A stretch of 60,686 nucleotides of DNA from Bacteroidota bacterium. Its GTDB lineage: Bacteria > Bacteroidota > Bacteroidia > UKL13-3. The translations under genes and the position numbers were made by a program. The DNA lies in contig CANJUD010000015.1 in assembly GCA_947477885.1 (NCBI GenBank), positions 1 through 60,686 of the forward strand, in the 5' to 3' direction. The notes under the pieces were generated by a model that searched no databases, was not told where the DNA came from, and saw only the letters and a program-made list of their open reading frames with translations. Of this stretch, positions 9,038 to 17,690 are shown one piece after another. The stretch's first letter is position 1, and each line of letters starts with the position of its first letter.

Positions 9038-10255
9038 TTAAAAGCTGTAACAAATGCCTAAGTTGATATAATGATTGTTAGTATAATAAGGCAATGCATA
9101 AGGAGGTGGATTAAGAACTAGCTGCTGATTAAACGCTCCATTACTTATATAATGATAATCCAACTTAACACCTACGCCACGATGCGGCATCCAAGTAAAG
9201 CCTGCAAATATATGCTGCTGCGTATAATACTTATTAGCAATTCCATTACTAGGCATTTTGGCATTCATATCCACAAATTCATAACGGGTAAATATATTGA
9301 ACTGTTTATTTCCCTTATGTTTTTTATATAATATATCGTATGAATATTCCGTATACAATCCGCGAGAAGTATTTGCAATATTATTGGAATAAGCGGTGTT
9401 CAGCAAATTTGCATCGGGCACATTAATTTGTACGGCCAACAATTTAAAATGAACTGCTTTCCGACGGTATTGCACATTGGCTTCATTCAAAAATACAGGT
9501 GTACCAAATGACCCAGTTGAAAGCCCCAGCACATCTGCTGATTTATTGTCGACACCAACACTTCCTCCTATATATGAAGAACACTGCAAACGCCATGGTC
9601 CATAATAATATAATAGTGCTGCTGTAATAGCTTTCTGTCTAGCCTGAGCATTACTGCCTTCGCCCCTACCCTCTCTGATGCCTTGGCTTAAACTAAATCC
9701 GGATGCATCCAATCCATTCATTAATGCGATACTATAATTAAAACCCGGCATACTACGCGGACTACCATATAGTGCTACACCCACCTCACGCCAAGTGGCT
9801 GGTATCAGCATAGTTTCAACTACTGGGCGGTCGTTGGCATTAAATGTTGTGGAGAGATGATTCTCATTAATGAGTCCGATACGTGGTGTGAAAAAACCTG
9901 CATTGATATATAATGTTCTGTTAACATCAAACTTTATAAAGCATTGCTCTAAGCTTATTTCTCCAGAGCCTTTACCGTTTTCTACTTTGGCATTTTCAAG
10001 CTCAAGTTCACTAAAGAAACATAACTTATCGTTGAATCTATTACCCACAAACAATACATTCCTTCGCAAATTTGCCAGCCCTAATTTATTGTTTACATCG
10101 TGGGTATATAATACTTCCCCATAACCTGATATTGCTGTGGCCCTATTGCCCTTTAACTGCAATCCTGCTGCCAAGCTATCTTCGTGTGTAATGATTTGTC
10201 CCGAAACTAAAACTGGGATAATGAAGGATAATAATAAAATACTGCGTTTAAACAT
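9038..10255 (-). CDS. Outer-membrane porin-like beta-barrel (OprO/OprP-like)
   Basis: About 405 residues from the ATG at 10255 (MFKRS), chosen because it gives a normal signal peptide ending near VSGQ; an in-frame ATG 27 bp further up would add a charged MPHNKTKGK leader and fall inside the promoter spacing. The mature part has alternating beta-strand character, a YGEVLYTHD-type first strand, and ends in an aromatic residue (GICYSF), as barrels do. Substrate unknown. Position in the heme/iron locus suggests a metal or small-chelate channel. Confidence 0.8.
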   Translation of the reverse strand: MFKRSILLLSFIIPVLVSGQIITHEDSLAAGLQLKGNRATAISGYGEVLYTHDVNNKLGLANLRRNVLFVGNRFNDKLCFFSELELENAKVENGKGSGEISLEQCFIKFDVNRTLYINAGFFTPRIGLINENHLSTTFNANDRPVVETMLIPATWREVGVALYGSPRSMPGFNYSIALMNGLDASGFSLSQGIREGRGEGSNAQARQKAITAALLYYYGPWRLQCSSYIGGSVGVDNKSADVLGLSTGSFGTPVFLNEANVQYRRKAVHFKLLAVQINVPDANLLNTAYSNNIANTSRGLYTEYSYDILYKKHKGNKQFNIFTRYEFVDMNAKMPSNGIANKYYTQQHIFAGFTWMPHRGVGVKLDYHYISNGAFNQQLVLNPPPYALPYYTNNHYINLGICYSF

Positions 10256-10279
10256 CTTGCCTTTCGTTTTATTGTGCGG

Positions 10280-10310
10280 CAAAATTATTATCTAGAATGA
10301 TTCCAAACAA
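10280..10310 (-). promoter_or_regulatory. Bacteroidota-type promoter for the porin-Rieske-imelysin-DHOR unit
   Basis: Minus strand TAATTTTG (10280-10287) matches the -7 box TAnnTTTG; a TTG lies 20 bp upstream (10308-10310). Transcription would begin about 20 nt before the ATG at 10255. It would let the four downstream genes be made separately from the HmuY/TonB genes. Confidence 0.5.
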
Positions 10311-10354
10311 GTTTATTTAGAATATTTCTAAATATATATGTAAAACTCTCAAAA

Positions 10355-11368
10355 TCAACGCATTTTTTTGAACACAAACTTGGGTACACCAGGTTTGCCT
10401 TGTTTGTTGTAATAATCTAAAAACTTCAGTTTAAAATAAACGTTGTTGCCATTACGGATGATATAGTTTCTATTAGAACGAACAGCGTAACGTGACAATG
10501 CAAAATCATAGTACTTCCAATCGTAACCTATTGCATCTTTGTCGTCAGTAAATACAAAGTTTTTTGCAAGTTGTAAATCTATATCACTATACTTATTATT
10601 AGAATCAACAGCACAGGAAACATTATAATGGTTCGAAATAACACCTCTTACCACATAAGGATAAGGTTGGCCCTGATTCATTAAGAAGTCGATATATTTG
10701 GTAATTTTAAAATCCCAATCTTCTTTAGGTGGTTCAAAAAATAAAATTTTCTTGCTGGCAAAACTATAGTGAATGAAATTATAATCCTTATCAAAATTAA
10801 CTTTTTCTTCTATAAAGGAACTTGCAGGCGATTCAAAATATCTCCACCTAAATTTAAAATAACTATTGGTTTTGTCCAAAGGTTGGAAAATAATAAATCT
10901 ATCTTGGGGCCCTGAAGTATCCTTCACATATCTAATAATAAATATATTTTTATGCAAGGTGTTATTAAATCTATCCCAACATGCACTAAATCCTGTACTA
11001 TCAAGTGATCCATGAGGGCGGTCGAATACTAATTTGCTGAGAGCTGGCTTGCTATATTTGTTTAAAAAAGTAGTATCATTGGTATTATACACTGCTATAT
11101 TACTTCCTGTATTTAGTTGTATCCCAAATTTGTTTGGGTCGCAGGCAAAAGATATATCCCATTCATGTATACTTCTGAAAGTAAAATTACCTGTCTCACA
11201 ATCAAAAAATACGACATTCTGAAATGAATCTCCCATCTCAAATTCTTTTACCACACCTTCTGCATTATTTTGCAATTGCCATTCCGGGTCTTTCTTCATG
11301 CATGATTCAACTGTAAGCAAAATCATTGCACACAACAAATATATAATATGTTTAATTGTTAGTTTCAC
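10355..11368 (-). CDS. HmuY-like heme-binding lipoprotein
   Basis: A 337-residue lipoprotein (lipid Cys23 after LTVES). It carries features of the HmuY family: a WDIS/WDF segment, GVISN, and a C-terminal IGYDWKYYDF followed by two beta strands ending KLKF. The T9SS protein at 13420-14748 shares these (WDLVFTRY, GVLHN, IGYDWKTFDF, YKLKF), so the two are paralogues. The start is GTG, whose G is the last base of the TonB receptor's TAG stop (one-base overlap), implying translational coupling. HmuY proteins bind heme at the cell surface and pass it to a TonB receptor; that role is inferred here. Confidence 0.7.
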   Translation of the reverse strand: MKLTIKHIIYLLCAMILLTVESCMKKDPEWQLQNNAEGVVKEFEMGDSFQNVVFFDCETGNFTFRSIHEWDISFACDPNKFGIQLNTGSNIAVYNTNDTTFLNKYSKPALSKLVFDRPHGSLDSTGFSACWDRFNNTLHKNIFIIRYVKDTSGPQDRFIIFQPLDKTNSYFKFRWRYFESPASSFIEEKVNFDKDYNFIHYSFASKKILFFEPPKEDWDFKITKYIDFLMNQGQPYPYVVRGVISNHYNVSCAVDSNNKYSDIDLQLAKNFVFTDDKDAIGYDWKYYDFALSRYAVRSNRNYIIRNGNNVYFKLKFLDYYNKQGKPGVPKFVFKKMR

Positions 11369-13377
11369 TATTTTAGCATTTTAGAAAAATCGTATTTAAA
11401 CGTCATAAAAAAAGTTCTTCCCATACCAATAGGGCTAGAACCAGCTTGCGTATGCGGCCCATCTTTTATAGTTGAGTTTACGCTAGTAATATTTAATACG
11501 TTTTTAACTCCAATTATGAATTGTACATTTTGTTTTGCATATTTCTTATTAAATGAAACATCCATCCATTTCCAAGTATTAATATATGCTACCGCAATAT
11601 TACCATTCTCGTCGTACACATATTTTTGTTGTTTTCCATTAACTTTATAGAAAATCGAAATACTACTATTATATTTTTTGAATTTGTAATCACCACTAAA
11701 ATTAATTTCGTGGTAATAGAAAAACTTATGGTTTAGATTAAAATAATTATTTAATCCTGTTCTTGACAACCCAGTTCTAAAAGTAAATTTTGGACTATAA
11801 TAACCCACTTGTAAAGTGCCGCCCTTGCTGGCAAATTTGTCAATATTTATATACTTATTTATATTGCTAGTTGCATCTAACTGTAACAAGGTTATCATAT
11901 TAGTTAACCTATTATAAAAAGTTGAAACATCGATTTTAATAGAGCGTTCTTTTTTGATTGGCCTGGTATAGCTATAGTTGAGTTGTATATTACCTGAACG
12001 CTCAGCTTTTAAACTATCATTTCCTAAAACGATATGATTGGCATCCACAAAATTAAAAGTAAGTTCTTTAAGCGTTGGGGCACGAAAACCTTTACCCGCA
12101 GAAAAACGAATGACATTGTTTTTATTCAATTGATAACGCAAACCCAGCATTGGTATAGCTGGAACTGTGAAACGTTTATTATAAGCTAACCTAAACCCAA
12201 CTTTTATATCTAATTTTTTGGTGGGCTTATACTCATTATTGAAAAATAATGCATAGTCATTAATATAATTTTTGTTACCGCCAAATTTTTTACCCGCTGC
12301 ATGGTCAGAATTTATATCATATCCAAATTGACTTGTATAGTTTCCTTTTTTATTTTGTCTAATATAGTTCCCTCTTAACTGCAGCAGCGCAAATCGTGTA
12401 GTGTCCTGATTTTCCATATTGGCAGATAAAGCTTGGTCCCCAGTAACCAAATCTTTCACATACTCATTACGTTTACGTTGATAAAAACTATAGGAATTCA
12501 AAAAAACAAGTGCTCCCGTTTTACCCAATTTCCTATCAACTTGCCAAGTAATTTGCGATCTATTGGTGATAAAATGATCATCGATTCCTTTGGCATCAAA
12601 GGGAGTTACAATTGGTGAACCTTTACTGAGTAAAAACTCTCTATAATAGTTTGCCGATATTCTATTTGCGGTTTTACCCAAATTAAAATTACAATATATA
12701 TTCGTAAAATATTGTTCTTTGGGTCTCCACAGCATTTGTCTTTTATATAGATCTTCATTGGGATCCCAGCCATCAAATAAATAGCGGCCAACGCTAATTC
12801 CCAATAATGATTTTTTTATTTTGGTAGTTCCTCCAAGGTCGTAATTATAATTGCCTTTACTATCATGGTAAATATTTGCATTTAGATCATACAAATTTTT
12901 GGAACTCTTTTTAGTAATTAAATTAATCACGCCTGCACTAGCATCGGTACCATATATCACAGACATGGGTCCTTCTATTATTTCAATGCGTTCTATATTA
13001 TTCAGGTTAATTTGATTCAAATCAATATTGCCATCCAACCTTCCTATAATAGGTACCCCGTCCATCAGTATTTTCACTTGGCTCCCGCTAAGCCCTTGCA
13101 CACTAATTCGACTACCCAAAACAGCATCCTGAGTAATACGAAAATTAAGTTCATTGGTGAGCACGTCTCTTAAACTAACTGCTCCCATTTTATCTATTTT
13201 GGCACGGTCAATCACCTTTATCTTTTGTACTGAAAGGTCGACTGTTGTGTTCTTCATTTGCCCAGTAACTACGATGGAATCCAATGGTATTTGGGCATCA
13301 CTATTCCCATATAACAAAAACAAGCAAAGCACCCCAATGAGGTGCTTTGCTTGTAATATATTTTTTATAGCGGACAT
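11368..13377 (-). CDS. TonB-dependent outer-membrane receptor, probably for heme/iron
   Basis: A 669-residue receptor: signal peptide ending near SDAQ; plug domain about residues 30-160 with SIVVTGQ (TonB box region), RISVQGLSGSQVKILMDGVPI and the IERIEIIEGPMSVIYGTDASAGVINLITK signature split around residues 115-155; then a 22-strand-type barrel ending in F-K-Y-D-F. Its position between two HmuY-like genes suggests a HmuR-like heme receptor, but no ligand residues were verified. Confidence 0.9.
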   Translation of the reverse strand: MSAIKNILQAKHLIGVLCLFLLYGNSDAQIPLDSIVVTGQMKNTTVDLSVQKIKVIDRAKIDKMGAVSLRDVLTNELNFRITQDAVLGSRISVQGLSGSQVKILMDGVPIIGRLDGNIDLNQINLNNIERIEIIEGPMSVIYGTDASAGVINLITKKSSKNLYDLNANIYHDSKGNYNYDLGGTTKIKKSLLGISVGRYLFDGWDPNEDLYKRQMLWRPKEQYFTNIYCNFNLGKTANRISANYYREFLLSKGSPIVTPFDAKGIDDHFITNRSQITWQVDRKLGKTGALVFLNSYSFYQRKRNEYVKDLVTGDQALSANMENQDTTRFALLQLRGNYIRQNKKGNYTSQFGYDINSDHAAGKKFGGNKNYINDYALFFNNEYKPTKKLDIKVGFRLAYNKRFTVPAIPMLGLRYQLNKNNVIRFSAGKGFRAPTLKELTFNFVDANHIVLGNDSLKAERSGNIQLNYSYTRPIKKERSIKIDVSTFYNRLTNMITLLQLDATSNINKYINIDKFASKGGTLQVGYYSPKFTFRTGLSRTGLNNYFNLNHKFFYYHEINFSGDYKFKKYNSSISIFYKVNGKQQKYVYDENGNIAVAYINTWKWMDVSFNKKYAKQNVQFIIGVKNVLNITSVNSTIKDGPHTQAGSSPIGMGRTFFMTFKYDFSKMLK

Positions 13378-13387
13378 GGATTTTATA

Positions 13388-13412
13388 ATATAGTTTTAAT
13401 TAGAAACTATAT
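13388..13412 (-). promoter_or_regulatory. Intercistronic hairpin between T9SS HmuY gene and TonB receptor
   Basis: Perfect 9-bp stem (atatagttt / aaactatat) with a 7-base loop, occupying most of the 42-bp gap between the two genes. There is no U-run after it, so it is more likely an mRNA-stability or partial attenuation element than a full terminator. It could set a high secreted-protein to receptor ratio. Confidence 0.45.
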
Positions 13413-13419
13413 AAAAGTA

Positions 13420-14748
13420 TTATTCAATTACCAACTTCTGTGTTTGTTGGTTATTGCCGCACTGTATATTTACCATATATAAACCTTTACCTAAATTTTC
13501 AGTAGGTAAATTATAAGCATTGAAACCGTTATTTTTTGTTTGTTGGTTATATATCAATTTACCGCTTAGGTCATATATATTAATTTGCATGGTGCTTAGT
13601 TTCTCAGTATTCACATATAACTGAGTATTACCGTTTGAAGGATTTGGCGACAAGGTATATACAAATTTATTTTCGTCTATAATATTTACTGCAGTATTAA
13701 AAATCAACATTTTCTGTGTTGCAAAAGCTACCTTGCCATTGGCACCACCACCAAAACCTGTGAACTTTAATTTATATATTTCATAAGTAACGCTACCATT
13801 TAACTCGTGGCGTGAATTTAGCACAACATAAGTAAGTGAATCGCCCAATACATATTGATTCGAATTAAAATCAAAAGTTTTCCAATCGTAACCAATGGTA
13901 TTAATCTTGTCGCTAAATCTACTGTCCATGGTATCAGTTACAGAAACAGCATCGCATAATTGGTTTTTTATTTTGATAGATTTAGTTTGTATATTGTGAA
14001 GCACCCCTGTTACCTGATAGTAGGGTGTTGTAGGATCGTTTTGTTTGGCAAAATAACGGGTAAAAACTAAATCCCATTTATTATTATCTGGCTCACGTTT
14101 TAGTTCCATATCCTTTTCTAAATTATAATACATAAAATGATTTTTCGGATAATTGTTGTCCATTAAAGTAACGGTAGTATCACCTGTTCCATCCAAATTT
14201 GCATATCTGAATGTCCATGACTTCACACCTGAAACTGATTTGCGGGCAACCACATAAAACTTCTTAGCCCAAGGCTGTGCTGGAGGATTGGGATTGGCAT
14301 ATATTACAAAGATTGAATCGCCATCAATTTCTCCAGGTACATTACTATTATACACACCCCACGAATAATAAGGATGCATAGATGAGTCTCTGCACAAAGC
14401 ACCATCAGCCCATTTCTCGTCGCTATTAAAAAACCTACGCCATGATTTCCAACCGCTGGTATCAAAAGTAGACCAACCTGTGATATCGCTATTTGGATAT
14501 TTGGCCACGCGAACATCATTTGAATGATTTGCCAATATTGCATAATACATGGCATCTTTGCCACCTACTGCACTAAAGGCCAAATGCCAATTGCGAATAG
14601 GCACGGTGTCAACCATTTTATCTTTTAATGAATAATACACTTCGTTGCGATATTTAGGGCCAAGGTAAACACTATCATATACCCAGTTCTGGGCATAGGT
14701 GTTAAATGCTGTAAAAGCTAATAGTGAGAATAAAAATTTTTTGATCAT
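13420..14748 (-). CDS. HmuY-like protein exported by T9SS (candidate hemophore)
   Basis: A 442-residue protein with a signal peptide (ends near TYAQ) and a T9SS type A sorting domain in the last 80 residues (YTLSPNPSNGNTQLYV, YDLSGKLIYN, GKGLYMVNIQ). Between them lies a HmuY-like region with the same landmarks as the lipoprotein at 10355-11368. The known HmuY is a lipoprotein, so export and release or anchoring through T9SS is unusual. First gene of the locus; 42 bp upstream of the receptor. Predicted role: capture heme outside the cell for the TonB receptor. Confidence 0.75.
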   Translation of the reverse strand: MIKKFLFSLLAFTAFNTYAQNWVYDSVYLGPKYRNEVYYSLKDKMVDTVPIRNWHLAFSAVGGKDAMYYAILANHSNDVRVAKYPNSDITGWSTFDTSGWKSWRRFFNSDEKWADGALCRDSSMHPYYSWGVYNSNVPGEIDGDSIFVIYANPNPPAQPWAKKFYVVARKSVSGVKSWTFRYANLDGTGDTTVTLMDNNYPKNHFMYYNLEKDMELKREPDNNKWDLVFTRYFAKQNDPTTPYYQVTGVLHNIQTKSIKIKNQLCDAVSVTDTMDSRFSDKINTIGYDWKTFDFNSNQYVLGDSLTYVVLNSRHELNGSVTYEIYKLKFTGFGGGANGKVAFATQKMLIFNTAVNIIDENKFVYTLSPNPSNGNTQLYVNTEKLSTMQINIYDLSGKLIYNQQTKNNGFNAYNLPTENLGKGLYMVNIQCGNNQQTQKLVIE

Positions 14749-14807
14749 GATTTTTTTATTTTTTCGGAATGCGTTAATTAAATTTACTTGCTGGTTTTTA
14801 TTGGCTG

Positions 14808-14815
14808 CAAAATTA
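14808..14815 (-). promoter_or_regulatory. Possible -7 box for the heme/iron locus
   Basis: Minus strand TAATTTTG, about 60 bp before the ATG at 14748. The nearest -33-like word (CTTG at 14841-14844) is 25 bp away, longer than usual, so this is weak. I saw no Fur-like inverted repeat. Confidence 0.3.
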
Positions 14816-15027
14816 TAGTAATTATTTGTGAGAATTATGCCAAGATTGGGTTTTTGACTAATATGTTACATTTGTACAGGGATTCGGGACTGAAAGGCTG
14901 GAGCAAACTTTATAATCTCACGGCAGGTTCCCTGAATCCACAATCCTGAATTCAATTTTATAAAATTTACTATCAAGTATTTGGAAATTTAGTTCCAATC
15001 TAAGGGTTTCAGATTTAAAAGCCTGAA

Positions 15028-15035
15028 TATATTTG
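15028..15035 (+). promoter_or_regulatory. -7 box TATATTTG for the small lipoprotein gene
   Basis: Matches TAnnTTTG, 48 bp before the ATG at 15083. No convincing TTTG at the -33 position. Confidence 0.35.
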
Positions 15036-15082
15036 TCGTGTTATATGCACCTATATTTTAATTTTAAACGTTATAATATTAC

Positions 15083-15376
15083 ATGAAAAAAATATTTTAT
15101 ATATTTGCATTTTTCTTAATTCTTGGTTTCACTGCATGCGAACATACAAACTATCAAACCTACACCTTAAAATCAGATTATACTGGATATTATTTTAATA
15201 TTGAAGGTATAGATTATCAAATCTGCAATGACAGTATGGTTTCAAAATTTAAAAATGGAGTTAAGATAGAAGCCGTTGTAAAAAGAATAGACTCGTGCAA
15301 TAACTGGTCTGGGATAGTGTGTGGATTGTACCATCGCTATGAAGGATTTATTTATATAGAAAAAACAAAATACTAA
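15083..15376 (+). CDS. Small lipoprotein of unknown function
   Basis: 97 residues with a classic lipoprotein signal (MKKIFYIFAFFLILGFTAC, lipid Cys19). The mature part has three more cysteines and no recognised domain. Convergent with rarA, overlapping its stop by 4 bp. Confidence 0.65.
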   Translation: MKKIFYIFAFFLILGFTACEHTNYQTYTLKSDYTGYYFNIEGIDYQICNDSMVSKFKNGVKIEAVVKRIDSCNNWSGIVCGLYHRYEGFIYIEKTKY

Positions 15377-16650
15377 TACCCATATTTCTCCTTCCATCTT
15401 TCCTTCAAAAACTTTCTTAACTCAATTTCTCTGGCATTATCTCCAGGTTCATATATATTGGTTCCTGCAATTTTTTCGGGCAAATATTCTTGTTCTATAA
15501 AATTGCCTTCGCCCTGGTGTGAGTATATATAACCCTTACCATAATCCAAATTTTTCATCAGTTTGGTTGGGGCATTTCTGATATGTAATGGTACAGGCAA
15601 ATCGCCATGGTCCTTTACCAACTTCATTGCATGCTCAATGGCAACATACGATGCATTACTCTTGGCTGATGATGACAAATACACTGCACACTGTGATAAT
15701 ATAATTCTCGATTCGGGATAACCTATTTTGTTAACCGCATCAAAAGTTGCATTGGCTAATAACAGAGCATTTGCATTTGCATTGCCCACATCTTCGCTCG
15801 CAAAAATTACCATCCTTCGGGCAATAAATTTTACATCCTCGCCACCTTCTATCATTCTCGCCAACCAATACACTGCCGCATTTGGATCACTGCCTCGCAT
15901 ACTTTTTATAAATGCTGAAATGATATCATAGTGTTGCTCGCCTTGTTTATCATATAATGCTACTTTTTTCTGGGCAATATCCATCACCATTTCATTTGTT
16001 ATTATAACTTCCTCCCCTTTGGCTGCGGGAGCTATAGCAGTTGCTACTATTTCTAACAAATTTAAAAGTTTGCGAGCATCGCCGCCACTTATATTAATAA
16101 ATGCTGCCGTTTCTTTTAATGTTATATGATATTGTTTTAGGTCTTCATCATTTTGTAATGCTTGGTTTAATAATTTCACCAATCCCTTTTCATCCAATGG
16201 TTTTAATACATATACTTGGCACCTGCTCAGCAAAGCTGAGTTTACTTCAAATGATGGATTTTCGGTGGTGGCACCAATCAATGTTATAATACCTTTTTCC
16301 ACTGCTCCAAGCAATGCATCTTGCTGTCCTTTATTAAATCGATGTATCTCGTCAATAAATAAAATAGATTGTGTAGTTTCCTTTGCTTTTTCAATTACTT
16401 CCCTCACTTCTTTCACACCACTGCTAATCGCACTCAACTGAAAGTAAGGTACAGATAAGGTATTTGCTATAATATGTGCAATAGTGGTTTTACCAACACC
16501 CGGAGGTCCCCACAAAATCATGGAGGGAATTTTTCCTTGTTCGATAGCAGTTCTTAATATACTTCCTTTGCCGGTAAGATGTTCTTGCCCAACCAAATCG
16601 TCCAATGTTTTCGGACGCATTCGCTCGGCAAGTGGGGTTGATGAATTCAT
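15373..16650 (-). CDS. rarA: Replication-associated recombination protein A (RarA/MgsA)
   Basis: A 425-residue AAA+ ATPase that acts at stalled replication forks. Walker A GPPGVGKTT (48-56) and Walker B ILFIDEIHRF (96-105) are present, followed by sensor 1 (GATTENPSFE) and the RarA tetramerisation region (SDPNAAVYWLARMIEGGED, then the C-terminal helices). Length is normal for the family. Monocistronic and convergent with the small lipoprotein gene. Confidence 0.95.
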   Translation of the reverse strand: MNSSTPLAERMRPKTLDDLVGQEHLTGKGSILRTAIEQGKIPSMILWGPPGVGKTTIAHIIANTLSVPYFQLSAISSGVKEVREVIEKAKETTQSILFIDEIHRFNKGQQDALLGAVEKGIITLIGATTENPSFEVNSALLSRCQVYVLKPLDEKGLVKLLNQALQNDEDLKQYHITLKETAAFINISGGDARKLLNLLEIVATAIAPAAKGEEVIITNEMVMDIAQKKVALYDKQGEQHYDIISAFIKSMRGSDPNAAVYWLARMIEGGEDVKFIARRMVIFASEDVGNANANALLLANATFDAVNKIGYPESRIILSQCAVYLSSSAKSNASYVAIEHAMKLVKDHGDLPVPLHIRNAPTKLMKNLDYGKGYIYSHQGEGNFIEQEYLPEKIAGTNIYEPGDNAREIELRKFLKERWKEKYGY

Positions 16651-16779
16651 GAGGTAAAATTAGGAAATGGCGAGATATTATACAAGAACTATATATATAC
16701 TAATTTGTCTCTTCGCTGCGATTCGCCGCCGCGAACTGTGCCCTCCTCTGTGTCCTCTGTGGTTAAGTTTAAGTATGCC

Positions 16780-16806
16780 TGTGGTTGTGTGTTTTCACCA
16801 ACCACA
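16780..16806 (+). repeat. Palindromic element (GGTTGGTG family), intergenic
   Basis: Arms tgtggtt (16780-16786) and aaccaca (16800-16806) around a 13-base loop that ends in cacc. Flanking gcct matches the copies at 34372 and 50315. Confidence 0.6.
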
Positions 16807-16919
16807 TATTGGAGGAGGTTTTACCACAGAGTCTTGGTCGATATTATCTCTAAACATTTAAAAATCAAACCGTAAGAGCGACTTAACCTTGTTCACTTCA
16901 TATTTCCCCCATTTTGCCC

Positions 16920-16927
16920 TACTTTTG
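16920..16927 (+). promoter_or_regulatory. -7 box TACTTTTG for the glycan cassette
   Basis: Matches TAnnTTTG and lies 20 bp before the ATG at 16948, giving a short leader. No clear -33 TTTG at the right distance. Confidence 0.4.
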
Positions 16928-16947
16928 AAACCCTTTTATAAAGGCCC

Positions 16948-17670
16948 ATGCAAAAACATACTGTTACTGTTATATTACCCGTAGTAAACGAAACTTATTC
17001 GCTCCGCCAAACCGTGGAGATGATTGAGGAATTGTGCAGTGCAGAAGTATTGGAGTACCTGATTGTGATTTGCAAAAAGACCAGTATCGAGAGCAGAAAA
17101 GTGATTGAAGAAATAGTGCTTAAATATGGTAACAAAGTTCGTGTACACGACCAAATATTGCCTTTCTTAGGTGGTGCCATGCGTGAATGTTTTGATTTGG
17201 CCAAAGGCACTCACTTGCTAATGATGGCAAGCGACCTCGAAACAAATCCGGAACAAGTGCCCCAACTAATTGCACTCAGCAAGCAACATCCAGACTGGAT
17301 TGTTGGCACCAACCGTTGGACCAAAGGTGGCGGTTTTACAGGCTATAGTCCAGTGAAATTGGTATTCAATTTCTTCTTCCAAAAGTTCTTTTCTATATTA
17401 TATGGTACCAACCTCAAAGACATGACTTATGGGTACCGTATATTCCCCACAGCCCTAGTGCAATCAATTAATTGGACGGAATTAAAACATCCATTCTTAT
17501 TTGAAAGTATATGCAAGCCATTGCGATTGGGTGTGAAAGCTGTAGAAATTCCAAGCGTTTGGAAAGCTCGAACCGAAGGCGAATCGCAGAATCCTTTTAT
17601 CAATAATTTTAAATATTTTGGAACAGGAATCAAAATCCGTTTCATGAGCAAAAGCAAAATAAAAAAATAA
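16948..17670 (+). CDS. Family 2 glycosyltransferase
   Basis: A 240-residue GT-A fold enzyme: N-terminal VTVILPVVNETYSLRQTV (nucleotide-sugar entry strand), a SDLETNPEQ segment in the DxD position (about 92-100), TNRWTKGGGF and MTYGYRIF near the acceptor site. No membrane segment. It starts the cassette; 20 bp to the next gene. Donor and acceptor sugars are unknown; cell-envelope or secreted-glycan synthesis is inferred. Confidence 0.8.
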   Translation: MQKHTVTVILPVVNETYSLRQTVEMIEELCSAEVLEYLIVICKKTSIESRKVIEEIVLKYGNKVRVHDQILPFLGGAMRECFDLAKGTHLLMMASDLETNPEQVPQLIALSKQHPDWIVGTNRWTKGGGFTGYSPVKLVFNFFFQKFFSILYGTNLKDMTYGYRIFPTALVQSINWTELKHPFLFESICKPLRLGVKAVEIPSVWKARTEGESQNPFINNFKYFGTGIKIRFMSKSKIKK

Positions 17671-17690
17671 ATATATAATATATTATTCAA

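Larger units (their letters stand above)
14749..15082. other. 334-bp intergenic region
   Basis: Separates the divergent heme locus and a small lipoprotein gene. It holds the possible promoters listed at 14808 and 15028. The stretch 14878-14960 (ggattcgggactg ... ctgaatccac) has short inverted words but no tRNA or known element could be made from it. Confidence 0.5.
16651..16947. other. 297-bp intergenic region with a GGTTGGTG-family palindrome
   Basis: Non-coding, between the divergent rarA and the glycan cassette. It contains gccgccgcg-rich words and the palindrome at 16780-16806, and the promoter box at 16920. A 64-codon frame (16667-16861) runs through the repeat and does not look like protein. 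Confidence 0.6.

Noticed and set aside
14878-14960. Possible tRNA-like or structured RNA
   Set aside because: No acceptor stem, anticodon loop or T-loop (GGTTCxAxxCC) could be assembled.
16667-16861. 64-codon plus-strand frame
   Set aside because: Runs through a palindromic repeat and has no family-like sequence.
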